In this document: positions 34,888-43,060 of the stretch, piece by piece | Position numbering within the stretch: position 1 is the stretch's first letter | Layout of the letters: each line of letters opens with the position of its first letter | Assembly: GCA_015075625.1 (NCBI GenBank) | Contig: JABTTZ010000001.1 | Span: forward strand, 1,054,001 to 1,118,000 | Source of the DNA: Anaerolineales bacterium | Lineage (GTDB): Bacteria; Chloroflexota; Anaerolineae; Aggregatilineales; UBA2796 | DNA length: 64,000 nucleotides | Direction of reading: 5' to 3' | Position numbers and translations under genes: made by a program | Notes under the pieces: generated by a model | Database searches by the model: none | What the model saw: the letters and a program-made list of their open reading frames with translations, nothing else | What the model was told of the DNA's origin: nothing

Positions 34888-36750
34888 ATGAACGACCAAC
34901 CACCCATCCGTGATCACCTTCTCCGCTACGTGCAGCGGTGGGATATGCGCTTGCGGACGACCCTTCTTCCCCTCTGGATTCCACGTGGGGTAATCTTCGG
35001 ACTGCTGATTGGGGTGGGGATTGCCCTCTTTGCGCGGCTGCGCCCTCTGCTAATGCCGCAGCAAGTCCTTGCCTTAGGCGTGGCGGCGGCGCTGCTGTGT
35101 GGCATGGCAGCATTTCTTGCCGTGTGGTTCGCCCCGCGCCCGCCGCTGAAGGCTGCCCGCTATTTTGACCGCACCTTTGGGCTGAAAGAACGGACGAGTA
35201 CTGCCCTTGAAGTGGCGTCTGGCAGCCTTCCCGCCCCGGCGGGCATTGACACCCTGCAAGCGGAGGACGCCCTAGAAAGCGCCCGTCAGGTGCGGGCGCG
35301 GGACTTTCTCCCCTTCCGCGTGCGCCGCGCCGAGTTGGGGATCATGGTTGCCCTCGTCCTCGTTTTGGGTGTGTTGGCGCTCACCTTCAACCCGCAAGCG
35401 GCGGCGCTGGCGCAGTCACAGGCGATTACCGAGGTCATTGAGGATCAGGTTGAAAAACTGCGCGAGGTCAAGCGCGATATTGAAAGCGACCCCCGTCTGA
35501 CAGAGGATGACAAGCGCTCTCTGTTGAAACCGATTGAGGAAGCAATCTCCAAACTACAGCAGCCCGGGATCAGCCAACCGGAAGCCGTTGCCGAGATGAA
35601 CAAAGCGGCGGACGCGCTGAACGACCAACGGACGCAGTTGAACGAGCGCCAGCGCCAAGCGGCACAAGAATCCGCCCAAGCCCTCAGCCAAAGTCAGGCG
35701 ACGCAGGGCATTGCTGAGCCGCTGAAAACGGGCGATCTCTCCGGGGCAGCCGCCGAGATGCGCAGTCTTTCTGCCAAATTGGATGAAAATCAACTGAGCA
35801 GTGAGCAGGCAAGCAGCACCGCCGATGCCTTAGAACGGGCGGCAGAGGCGCTGAAAGACCTGAATCCGCAGGCGGCAGAGGCGCTGAAACGAGCGGCAGA
35901 GGCGCTCCGTAAGGGTGATCAAAAGGCGGCGGCAGAGGCGCTTCGCGATGCGGCACGGGCGCTCCAAAACCAACAAGATCAGATGGACAGCACGCCCCAA
36001 TCACAGGCGGCAGAAAATGCCGCGAAGGAACTGCAATCGGGCAGCGATGAGGTTGCCCAAGCGGGGCAGCCCGAACGCCGCGAGAACCAGCCCGGTGAAT
36101 CGCGCAGCGGAAACCCGGGCACGCGCAGCCAGCCGCAGCCACGTCAGGGCGATCAGGCGGAAGGGAATCCGCAGGATGGCACAGCGGGACGACCAAGCAG
36201 CGAGCAGCCCGGCGAAAGCGGTGGCGACACAGGCGAGATGATGGACGGGCAGGGGTCGCCCAACAGCGGCGATCAGGAAGGCAACCTTGATGGGAGCGGC
36301 GCTCCGCAAGATGGCGGGCAGCCCGGCGACAAGGCGGGCGGTAGTTCTGGCAATGTGCCTGGGTCGGATGGCGGCACAAGCGGCACAGGGACAGGGGATG
36401 GTGGGGCGGGCAACGATGTGATCGGCGGAAATCCGAACGAGCAGCCGATCAACCCCAACACCAACCGAGGTGATGGGACACTGCGCAAGAACGATTACAT
36501 CTATGCGCCGTCCTTTGTCGGCGGCGATGGCGGGGCGGAGGTGGGCTTGGATGGCGCGGGCGAACCTAAAGAGGGCGACCCTGTGGAAGAAGGCGACTTC
36601 ACGACGAATCCCTATGGCAAAAGTGGCGTCAAGCTAGGGGATGCCGTAGGACGGGCAGCGCGACAGGCGGATGAGGCGATGGATTTGGATCGCGTCCCCG
36701 GTGCGCTGCGCGGGGTGATCCGCGATTATTTCTCTGGGTTGCAGAAGTAG
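34888..36750 (+). CDS. Coiled-coil membrane protein with Gln/Gly-rich low-complexity region
   Basis: A 620-residue protein. Helices near residues 30-50, 58-80 and 150-170 anchor it; residues ~180-385 are a long amphipathic coiled coil ('QAAAEALRDAARALQNQQDQMD'-like heptads); ~385-540 is Gln/Gly/Asn/Pro-rich and probably disordered; the C-terminus (~545-620) is conserved-looking, ending 'GVIRDYFSGLQK'. Proteins of this build, similar in plan to DUF4175-type proteins, accompany MoxR-DUF58 operons. It is likely a scaffold in an envelope-associated MoxR complex; that role is inferred from position. Confidence 0.7.
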   Translation: MNDQPPIRDHLLRYVQRWDMRLRTTLLPLWIPRGVIFGLLIGVGIALFARLRPLLMPQQVLALGVAAALLCGMAAFLAVWFAPRPPLKAARYFDRTFGLKERTSTALEVASGSLPAPAGIDTLQAEDALESARQVRARDFLPFRVRRAELGIMVALVLVLGVLALTFNPQAAALAQSQAITEVIEDQVEKLREVKRDIESDPRLTEDDKRSLLKPIEEAISKLQQPGISQPEAVAEMNKAADALNDQRTQLNERQRQAAQESAQALSQSQATQGIAEPLKTGDLSGAAAEMRSLSAKLDENQLSSEQASSTADALERAAEALKDLNPQAAEALKRAAEALRKGDQKAAAEALRDAARALQNQQDQMDSTPQSQAAENAAKELQSGSDEVAQAGQPERRENQPGESRSGNPGTRSQPQPRQGDQAEGNPQDGTAGRPSSEQPGESGGDTGEMMDGQGSPNSGDQEGNLDGSGAPQDGGQPGDKAGGSSGNVPGSDGGTSGTGTGDGGAGNDVIGGNPNEQPINPNTNRGDGTLRKNDYIYAPSFVGGDGGAEVGLDGAGEPKEGDPVEEGDFTTNPYGKSGVKLGDAVGRAARQADEAMDLDRVPGALRGVIRDYFSGLQK

Positions 36751-36767
36751 AGGGTGCGAGGGAATGG

Positions 36768-36893
36768 CGCGCGGCTGAAGCCGACGCGCTAGGAATAACC
36801 GCCCCGTTGGGGCTTAAAACAAACGGGGGGGCGTTGTTTGCTTTCAAGCCCCCAGGGGTGGTCAGCCTTAGCTCGATCTTTTAAGCGGCGGGC
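36768..36893. repeat. Pair of REP/BIME-like modules
   Basis: GCGCGGCTGAAGCCG, CCCCGTTGGGGCTTAA and the inverted AAGCCCCCAGGGGTGG...TTAAGCGGCGGGCGC fill the gap between the coiled-coil gene and moxR. A second stem, CTATCCCAATGGG/CCCATTGGGATAG, follows at about 36898-36932. Confidence 0.65.
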
Positions 36894-36964
36894 GCAAACT
36901 ATCCCAATGGGAAGGGCTAACCCATTGGGATAGCATATGGGAATACATACATACGAGGTTAGGC

Positions 36965-37960
36965 ATGTCCGATCAATCGGCAATTACCGTTGAACAATTT
37001 CACGAGACAACAACCGCAATCCTTCGCGAGGTGGGAAAGATCATTGTTGGGCAAGACGATGTGGTGAAGTTCGTCCTCATCTGCGTGATCAGTGGCAACC
37101 ATGCCCTGCTTCAGGGCGTGCCGGGCTTGGGAAAAACCACCCTCATCCGCGCCCTTGCCACCGCCCTGAATCTGAAATTCGCCCGCATCCAGTTCACGCC
37201 GGATATGATGCCCGCAGACGTGACGGGGACAACCGTCATGGAAGATATGGAAGATGGGCGGCGGCAGTTCCGCTTTCAAGAGGGTCCGCTTTTTGCCAAC
37301 CTCGTCCTTGCCGATGAGATCAACCGCGCCACGCCCAAGACACAATCGGCGCTGCTGGAGGCGATGCAGGAAAAAACGATCACCGTTGGGACGCGGACGT
37401 ACAAACTTGAACCGCCCTTTTTCGTCCTCGCTACGCAAAATCCATTGGAGATGGAAGGGACGTATCCCCTTCCAGAGGCACAGTTGGATCGCTTTATGTT
37501 CCGCATTGACGTGAACTTCCCCACGCCGGAAGAACTTGTCTCGATTCTGACGCGGACGACGGGCGGGAGCAGCGATCCGCAGTCCGCCGTTGCCGATGGG
37601 GGGCGTATTTTGGAGATGGGCAAACTGGCGCGTAACATCCCCGTCCCCTCCCATGTGATGGAGTACGTCGCCAAATTGATTGTCGCCACCCACCCCGATC
37701 ATGCCGGCGCGATTGATTCTGTGCGGCAGTATGTGCGCTATGGCTCTAGCCCACGCGGGGGACAGTCGATCATCTTGGGCGCAAAGCTGAACGCGCTGAT
37801 GGCGGGGCGCTTCAATGTTGCCTTTGACGACGTGCGAGCGGTGGCACGTGCCGCGCTCCGTCACCGACTGCTGCTCAACTTTGAGGGGCAAGCGGAGGGA
37901 ATCACTACTGACAGCGTGATTGCCGAACTGATTGAGAAAATGCCTGTTGGGGCGCGGTAG
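36965..37960 (+). CDS. MoxR-family AAA+ ATPase
   Basis: A 331-residue chaperone-like ATPase: Walker A 'GVPGLGKT' (51-58), Walker B 'LADEINRATPKTQSALLEAM', sensor 1 'ATQNP' and the downstream 'EAQLDRFMF' arginine-finger region. MoxR proteins help activate or insert metal centres in enzymes with vWA-domain partners. The DUF58/vWA protein encoded next fits this. Start ATG at 36965 is the first and fits the family. Confidence 0.93.
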   Translation: MSDQSAITVEQFHETTTAILREVGKIIVGQDDVVKFVLICVISGNHALLQGVPGLGKTTLIRALATALNLKFARIQFTPDMMPADVTGTTVMEDMEDGRRQFRFQEGPLFANLVLADEINRATPKTQSALLEAMQEKTITVGTRTYKLEPPFFVLATQNPLEMEGTYPLPEAQLDRFMFRIDVNFPTPEELVSILTRTTGGSSDPQSAVADGGRILEMGKLARNIPVPSHVMEYVAKLIVATHPDHAGAIDSVRQYVRYGSSPRGGQSIILGAKLNALMAGRFNVAFDDVRAVARAALRHRLLLNFEGQAEGITTDSVIAELIEKMPVGAR

Positions 37961-38055
37961 GGGATGCGGGGGACGTGGGGGGTGGGGGATGCGGCGGGTG
38001 TAAACGGGCGCCCCGAAGGGCGTCGCTACACGTGCAATTTAGGTAGGAATAGGCT

Positions 38056-38961
38056 GTGCAAGAGACACTCTTTGACCAAACAACCCTGAACAAACTGAAT
38101 CGGCTGACGCTGATCGCTCACAACGTGCGCAGCGGCGTGTTGAAAGGGGAGCGGCGTTCGGCAAAGCGGGGGACAAGCCTAGAGTTTGCCGACTACCGCA
38201 ACTACACGCGGGGCGACGATCTGCGCCGCCTCGATTGGAATGTCTTTGCCCGTTTGGAACGCCCCTTTGTCAAGCTTTTTGAGGAAGAAGAAGATTTATC
38301 CGTCCATGTGCTGATTGACGCCTCCGCCAGCATGGATTTTCCCCGCACAGAGGGGGCGAACCCCGATCATCACAAGTTCCGCTTTGCGCAGCGGGTGGCG
38401 GCGGGCTTAAGTTATATTGCCCTAGGGACGGGCGATTACCTCACCCTGACGGCGCTTTACGGGGAAGGGCAAAACCGCAGTTGGGGACCGCTGCGCGGAC
38501 GGGGGCGAACCTTTGCCGTGTTGGACTTCATCCGAGAGTTGACGCCCGTCAGCCACCTTGACTTCAACAGGGCGCTGAAAGACTATGCCCGCCGCAATGC
38601 CCGCGCTGGCTTGTTGGTGATCATCTCCGATCTGCTGGCGGTGGGGGGCTATCAGGATGGAATCGCCGCGCTCCAAAACGCCGGACATGAGATCGCCATC
38701 ATCCACACGCTCTCGCCAGAGGAAGTCGCGCCCCCCTTGGCGGGCGATCTTCAGTTGGTGGATGTGGAGACGGGCATCAACCAAGATGTGACGATTGACG
38801 CCTCCATGCGCGATCTCTACATGAGCCGTCTTTTGACATGGCGCGACGAAAACGCCAAATTCTGCGCGAAACGCGGGGCGCATTACGCCACAGTGGAAAC
38901 CAGCAGCGCGTGGGACGCCCTGATCCTCCACGAACTGCGCCGGATGGGGTTGGTGCGCTGA
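38056..38961 (+). CDS. DUF58 / von Willebrand A-like protein
   Basis: A 301-residue protein starting with GTG at 38056. The DUF58 signature 'EFADYRNYTRGDDLRRLDWNVFARL' lies at ~38-62, and the vWA metal site 'VLIDASASMDF' (DxSxS) at ~84-94. There is no membrane helix. It is the normal partner of MoxR ATPases. The glycosyltransferase gene begins 4 bases downstream, so the two are cotranscribed. Confidence 0.9.
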   Translation: MQETLFDQTTLNKLNRLTLIAHNVRSGVLKGERRSAKRGTSLEFADYRNYTRGDDLRRLDWNVFARLERPFVKLFEEEEDLSVHVLIDASASMDFPRTEGANPDHHKFRFAQRVAAGLSYIALGTGDYLTLTALYGEGQNRSWGPLRGRGRTFAVLDFIRELTPVSHLDFNRALKDYARRNARAGLLVIISDLLAVGGYQDGIAALQNAGHEIAIIHTLSPEEVAPPLAGDLQLVDVETGINQDVTIDASMRDLYMSRLLTWRDENAKFCAKRGAHYATVETSSAWDALILHELRRMGLVR

Positions 38962-38965
38962 GGTC

Positions 38966-40882
38966 ATGCCCCGTGCAGGTCGCCGTTGGATCGCCCTCAG
39001 CGTTCTGATCCTCCTCATTGCCTTCGCCTTTCGGCTGTGGCACTTGGGGACTCAAAGCCTTTGGCACGACGAGGCGTGGTCGGTCTTTAGCAGCTACACG
39101 CCCACCGCCCCACAGGGAATTCGCGGCAGCGACCCGAACGCCCCCCCCCTCTTTTACAGCACGGTCAACCTGTGGATGGTGGCGACGGGCGATACGGTGT
39201 GGGGGATGCGCTATTGGTCGCTGCTCCTCAGCCTGACCGCCGTTGCCGCCGTGATTGGGATCACCCGCCGCTGGTTTGGGCGCAGCGCCAGCCTGATGGC
39301 GGGGGCGCTCATGGCGATCAACCCCACGCTGTGGGTGTTCAGCCAAGAAATCCGCGCCTATACCGCCATGTCCGTGTTCGCCGTGATCCTCTTGGCGCTG
39401 CTTCACCCCTTCACCGTCCCTCGCCAAAAGGCGCTCCCCCCGCGCACATGGGCGTGGCTGCTCCTTGTGGAGTTCATCGCGCTCTACAGCCATACGCTCG
39501 CTGTGCCGTTGGTGGCGTGGCTCAACCTGACAGCGGCGATCATCTTCCTGTGGCGGCGGGCGTGGCGGCGCTTGGCGCTGTGGATCGCCGTCCAAGCCCT
39601 GATGGGCATCGCCTACCTCCCCTGGCTGCTGACCCAAAACCGCACGGGGACGCCCCTCAACACCCCACCGGCGATTAGCCCAAGCCTGATCGGGGACATT
39701 TGGGCGTCCTATTTCACAGGGATCAAAGGACTCTACCCGCACGAGAGTGCGTTGAGTGCCGCCATTATCATGTTTGGTGTCCTCGCCCTGCTGGTGGTGA
39801 TTCGTGGTGGGCGGCGAGGCTATTCGGTGCGCGGGCTGCTCGTGCTGAGTCAGGTGGCGCTCCTGCCCGTCTTTCAGTGGGCGATCATCCGCGTCGCATC
39901 GATTGATTTTCACCCCCGTTATTTCATCCTGAGTCTGCCCGCGACGCTGATCCTGCTAGCGCTGGCGGCGCGGGGGTGGGCGGGGCGGGGCGCAGTGATC
40001 CTCACCGCCGCCGTTATAAGCGTCCTCATGACGGGGGCAGTCTACAGCACACCGATTTACCAACACGATGACTTCCGCGCAATTGCCGCACGCTATGCCC
40101 ACGCCGAGGGGGATACGGCACTCGTCATTCCCTATGGGTGGGAGCCGACGCTTGATTATTACGGAAAGCACATGGGCTTTCGGGCGCCCTTCCTCGAAAT
40201 TCCCCTTCACAGCACGCTGGATCGGATCATGACGGGCTTGCGGGAGGGGTTGGTGGGCAAACGCCGCGCCGAATTCCTCACATGGTTTCAACTCCCCGCC
40301 GATGTGCGCGGGGCGTATCCCTGCTTTTTAGGCGCGGTGGGGGAGAAAACAGACGAACTGACCGTCAGCGGGCTGCGCACGGAAACCTATCGCCTTGATC
40401 CGAACGCCCCGCTGGAGGATGTTTTTGCCCCGCTTCCCGTTCGCGATCCGCGCCCTGTGGGGGAGACGGGGATCGTCCTGAGGGGGACGAAGGCGATTCG
40501 CGGCTGCCTGATCCTGCTTTGGGGGGCGGGGCGCGATATAGACGAGGATTGGCGCGTTTCGCTGCGGGTGCGCGCCCCTTCTGGCGAGGAGATTCAGATT
40601 GGCGATGCCGACCTCTTGAATGATCGTCAACTGCCAAGCGCTCTCTGGCGGGCGGGCGAAGGCGGGGCAACCTTCATTCGCTACGGGGGACTCGATGGGG
40701 AACTGCCGGCGGGTACGCCATTTACCATTCTCTATCGCCGTGCCGATTTTGCCGAGGGCGGGCGCGTGGAAATCTTCGATTATTGCAGTACCCTCACTGG
40801 TTGGGCTGCAACCAGCCTTCTTACAGGAAGGACGGGCGTCGTTCGTTTACCCCTTGATCACCACCGCCTAGCCCATCGATAA
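38966..40882 (+). CDS. GT39/PMT-like membrane glycosyltransferase with repeat-derived C-terminus
   Basis: A 638-residue protein with about ten membrane helices in residues 8-385. The first outer loop has the acidic catalytic pair D35-E36 (SLWHDEAWS), typical of the GT-C mannosyltransferase/ArnT superfamily that takes sugars from polyprenyl-phosphate. The remainder (~390-605) is a soluble domain. From residue ~606 (base 40782) the coding text comes from copy D of the dispersed element, giving 'YCSTLTGWAATSLLTGRTG' and a few more residues before a stop. The original end was probably lost. Cotranscribed with the DUF58 gene. Confidence 0.82.
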   Translation: MPRAGRRWIALSVLILLIAFAFRLWHLGTQSLWHDEAWSVFSSYTPTAPQGIRGSDPNAPPLFYSTVNLWMVATGDTVWGMRYWSLLLSLTAVAAVIGITRRWFGRSASLMAGALMAINPTLWVFSQEIRAYTAMSVFAVILLALLHPFTVPRQKALPPRTWAWLLLVEFIALYSHTLAVPLVAWLNLTAAIIFLWRRAWRRLALWIAVQALMGIAYLPWLLTQNRTGTPLNTPPAISPSLIGDIWASYFTGIKGLYPHESALSAAIIMFGVLALLVVIRGGRRGYSVRGLLVLSQVALLPVFQWAIIRVASIDFHPRYFILSLPATLILLALAARGWAGRGAVILTAAVISVLMTGAVYSTPIYQHDDFRAIAARYAHAEGDTALVIPYGWEPTLDYYGKHMGFRAPFLEIPLHSTLDRIMTGLREGLVGKRRAEFLTWFQLPADVRGAYPCFLGAVGEKTDELTVSGLRTETYRLDPNAPLEDVFAPLPVRDPRPVGETGIVLRGTKAIRGCLILLWGAGRDIDEDWRVSLRVRAPSGEEIQIGDADLLNDRQLPSALWRAGEGGATFIRYGGLDGELPAGTPFTILYRRADFAEGGRVEIFDYCSTLTGWAATSLLTGRTGVVRLPLDHHRLAHR

Positions 40883-40946
40883 GTATATCGTGATAAGCGA
40901 GGCTGTCAACGACTAAGGGGTCAATCTCCTTGAAAAATACTGTAGG
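40782..40946 (+). repeat. Structured dispersed element, copy D, inside the 3' end of a gene
   Basis: Plus-oriented copy. Stem CTGGTTG-GGCTG-CAACCAG is perfect; the next hairpin is CCTTCTT-AC-AGGAAGG, a one-base change relative to copy A that keeps a G-U pair; CGATA-AGTA-TATCG is perfect; ACCCCTT/AAGGGGT is kept. The first 101 bases are translated as the C-terminus of the glycosyltransferase. Confidence 0.85.
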
Positions 40947-41005
40947 GCGCGAGAGCAAGCGGACGCCCCCTGGGACGTCCCTATGAGGGTGCCGTGCGGG
41001 GGCGA

Positions 41006-41236
41006 TCAGCGCCGATTGACAATGTTGCTGAAGATAAACATCGTCGTGCAGCCGCAAATGAGGACGAACACCAAGGCGCACCCCACGCGCATGATCCGCC
41101 CCGCCAAGCGAAAGACCGCCCCCACCACCATGAGCAGAACCATCAAACCGGCGGCAAAGATCAGCACGACGGCGGTTTGCCCCAGAGTCAACCCCCAGGG
41201 GGTCATGTTGGCGAGCATCTCGTTAATGGAATCCAT
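41006..41236 (-). CDS. Small two-helix membrane protein
   Basis: A 76-residue protein with hydrophobic stretches at ~18-42 and ~50-70. No known motif. It is opposite in direction to both neighbours and 80 bases from the next gene start. Hydrophobic coding pattern and clean start support a gene, but the family is unknown. Confidence 0.5.
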   Translation of the reverse strand: MDSINEMLANMTPWGLTLGQTAVVLIFAAGLMVLLMVVGAVFRLAGRIMRVGCALVFVLICGCTTMFIFSNIVNRR

Positions 41237-41315
41237 CCTTTCAGTGTAGCATGTCCTGTGATCACGGACAATGCATCGCCGGTGTTAGGGTATGTTTGGA
41301 TTAGGAGGCAGATCT

Positions 41316-41813
41316 ATGGGGAGTTTTTTCACATCGTTCCGCACCATCAGCGCGGTGGGAATTGCCGCTGTACTTTGTGTGGTTGCCCTTCTGTTGGCGA
41401 TCAGGGCGTTGAGGGGGTGGCGGTTGGCAGGAATTAGCCGAGGGTGGAACACGACACAAGGAACAGTTCTTGCGGCGGCTGTTCAGCGCAGCCGACGGGT
41501 AGGGCGAACGGGCGGCGGCGCGTTTTACCCCGTCGTTGCCTATGAATACAACGTGGGGGGAAAACGCTATGTAGGACAGCGCATCGATGCCGGATCGCCC
41601 GTAGGGATTGGAAACTATCAGGCGGTAGAGCGGCGAGTAGCCGCGTACCCCATCGGGGGAAAGGTGACGGTCTATTACGATCCGAACGATCCCGCCACCG
41701 CCGTTTTAGAACACAGCGCTGGGGCGAGTTCTACCATTCTCGTTGTTGCCGTTGTGTTGGTCATCATTGCCATCAGCGTGTTGATCACCTTTGGCGGGCT
41801 ACGGCTTGGCTAA
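41316..41813 (+). CDS. DUF3592 membrane protein
   Basis: A 165-residue protein. ATG 41316 follows AGGAGG at ideal spacing; an ATG 24 bases upstream lacks a site. Helices at ~10-32 and ~140-162 bracket an extracytoplasmic DUF3592 domain ('WNTTQGTV...FYPVVAYEYNVGGKRYVG...YPIGGKVTVYYDPNDPATAVLE'). The family is widespread and uncharacterised. A perfect hairpin GGACACGC-TGCG-GCGTGTCC lies at 41830-41849, just after the stop. Confidence 0.8.
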   Translation: MGSFFTSFRTISAVGIAAVLCVVALLLAIRALRGWRLAGISRGWNTTQGTVLAAAVQRSRRVGRTGGGAFYPVVAYEYNVGGKRYVGQRIDAGSPVGIGNYQAVERRVAAYPIGGKVTVYYDPNDPATAVLEHSAGASSTILVVAVVLVIIAISVLITFGGLRLG

Positions 41814-41829
41814 AGGGCGGGAGGGGGGC

Positions 41830-41849
41830 GGACACGCTGCGGCGTGTCC
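41830..41849. repeat. Hairpin after the DUF3592 gene
   Basis: Eight-base perfect stem GGACACGC/GCGTGTCC with loop TGCG; no T run, so a terminator role is uncertain. Confidence 0.6.
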
Positions 41850-41877
41850 CTAATCCCCTCCCGAATCCCCCTAGCGC

Positions 41878-41906
41878 TTATCCGAAAAGACCACTGATGG
41901 TATAAT
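41878..41906 (+). promoter_or_regulatory. Possible promoter of the pyruvate dehydrogenase operon
   Basis: TATAAT (41901-41906) is perfect; the -35 TTATCC is weak at a 17-base spacing. Downstream, AACAAG-TTCCT-CTTGTT (41930-41946) is a short inverted repeat that could be a regulator site in the leader. Confidence 0.45.
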
Positions 41907-42008
41907 TTTGGTGGTCAATGGTGAATGTGAACAAGTTCCTCTTGTTACAGGGAATTGCCTCATGTTCGGTTAAAAGATGTTGTTTTTCGCTCATCAAAGG
42001 AGTTTTGC

Positions 42009-43055
42009 ATGGCTGTTTCACCAACCGTCGTCACCCGCCCCTCGGAGTCACTCTCCCCAGAGACCCTGCTTGAGATGTTCTGGCTGATGCTGCTTGCCCG
42101 CCGCACCGATGAGCGGGCATGGGTGCTGCACCGTCAGGGGAAGATCGCCTTCCACATCAGCGGGATGGGTCACGAGGCGGGGCAGATTGGTGCGGCGTTT
42201 GCCATTCATCGCGGGGTCGATTACGTTCACCCCTACTACCGCGATTTGGCGCTTGTCTTGGCGCTTGGCGTCACCCCCCGCGACTTTATGATCAGCCTTT
42301 TTGGAAAGGTTGGCGAACTCAGCAGCGCTGCCCGCCAAATGCCCAGCCATTGGAGCGCCAAACAATTCGGTCTGCTGTCGTCCTCCAGCGTGGTTGCCAC
42401 CCAAGTTCCCCAAGCGGCGGGGCTGGCATTCGCCATTAAATACAAAGTCGAACAGGGCTTGATCGCCCCCGATGATTTTTCCCACCCGCGCTGCGCCATC
42501 ACCTGTTTGGGGGAAGGCTCTACCAGTCAGGGCGAGTGGCACGAAGGGATGAACTGGGCGGGCGTTCACAACCTCCCCATGATCTGCATTGTCCAGAACA
42601 ATAATTACGCCATCTCCGTGCCGATGGATAAACAGATGGGCGTTGGGCAGGTGGTCGAACGTGCCGTCGCTTACGGCGTGCGCGGCGAGAGTGTAGACGG
42701 GCATAACGCCCTAGAAGTGTATGATGTCATGCACCGCGCTGTCCAGCGTGCCTATAACGGCGAGGGTGCGTCCCTAATCGAAATGAAGGTCAGCCGTCTG
42801 ACGCCCCATTCCTCCGACGATGATGATCGTACCTACCGCTCTCGTGAGGAATTGGAGGAAGCGAAAAAGTTTGATCCGCTTGTGCAGTTTGCTGGCGAAC
42901 TGACCGAACGCGGACTGCTGAACGAGGAAAAACGGGCGGCACTGGAGGCGCGGGCAACCCAGGTGGTCAACGACGCCCAACGCGAGGCAGAGGCACTGCC
43001 CTACCCCGATGAGGCGACCATTTATGATTTTGTCTACGCGACGGAGGCGGACTAA
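42009..43055 (+). CDS. pdhA: Pyruvate (2-oxo acid) dehydrogenase E1 component, alpha subunit
   Basis: A 348-residue thiamine-diphosphate enzyme subunit. AAAGGAG precedes ATG 42009. The ThDP motif is 'CLGEGSTSQGEWHEGMNWAGVHNLPMICIVQNNNYAIS' (GDG-type start, here GEG, ending NN). 'SRLTPHSSDDDDRTYRS' matches the phosphorylation-loop region seen in branched-chain E1 alpha, so branched-chain 2-oxo acids are an alternative substrate. pdhB follows 5 bases after the stop. Confidence 0.9.
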   Translation: MAVSPTVVTRPSESLSPETLLEMFWLMLLARRTDERAWVLHRQGKIAFHISGMGHEAGQIGAAFAIHRGVDYVHPYYRDLALVLALGVTPRDFMISLFGKVGELSSAARQMPSHWSAKQFGLLSSSSVVATQVPQAAGLAFAIKYKVEQGLIAPDDFSHPRCAITCLGEGSTSQGEWHEGMNWAGVHNLPMICIVQNNNYAISVPMDKQMGVGQVVERAVAYGVRGESVDGHNALEVYDVMHRAVQRAYNGEGASLIEMKVSRLTPHSSDDDDRTYRSREELEEAKKFDPLVQFAGELTERGLLNEEKRAALEARATQVVNDAQREAEALPYPDEATIYDFVYATEAD

Positions 43056-43060
43056 CCCCC

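Noticed and set aside
38777-39913. A 378-codon frame antisense to the DUF58 and glycosyltransferase genes
   Set aside because: Composition is strongly skewed (Arg, His, Pro, Gln) as expected for the complement of GC-rich coding sequence, while the plus strand encodes recognisable families.
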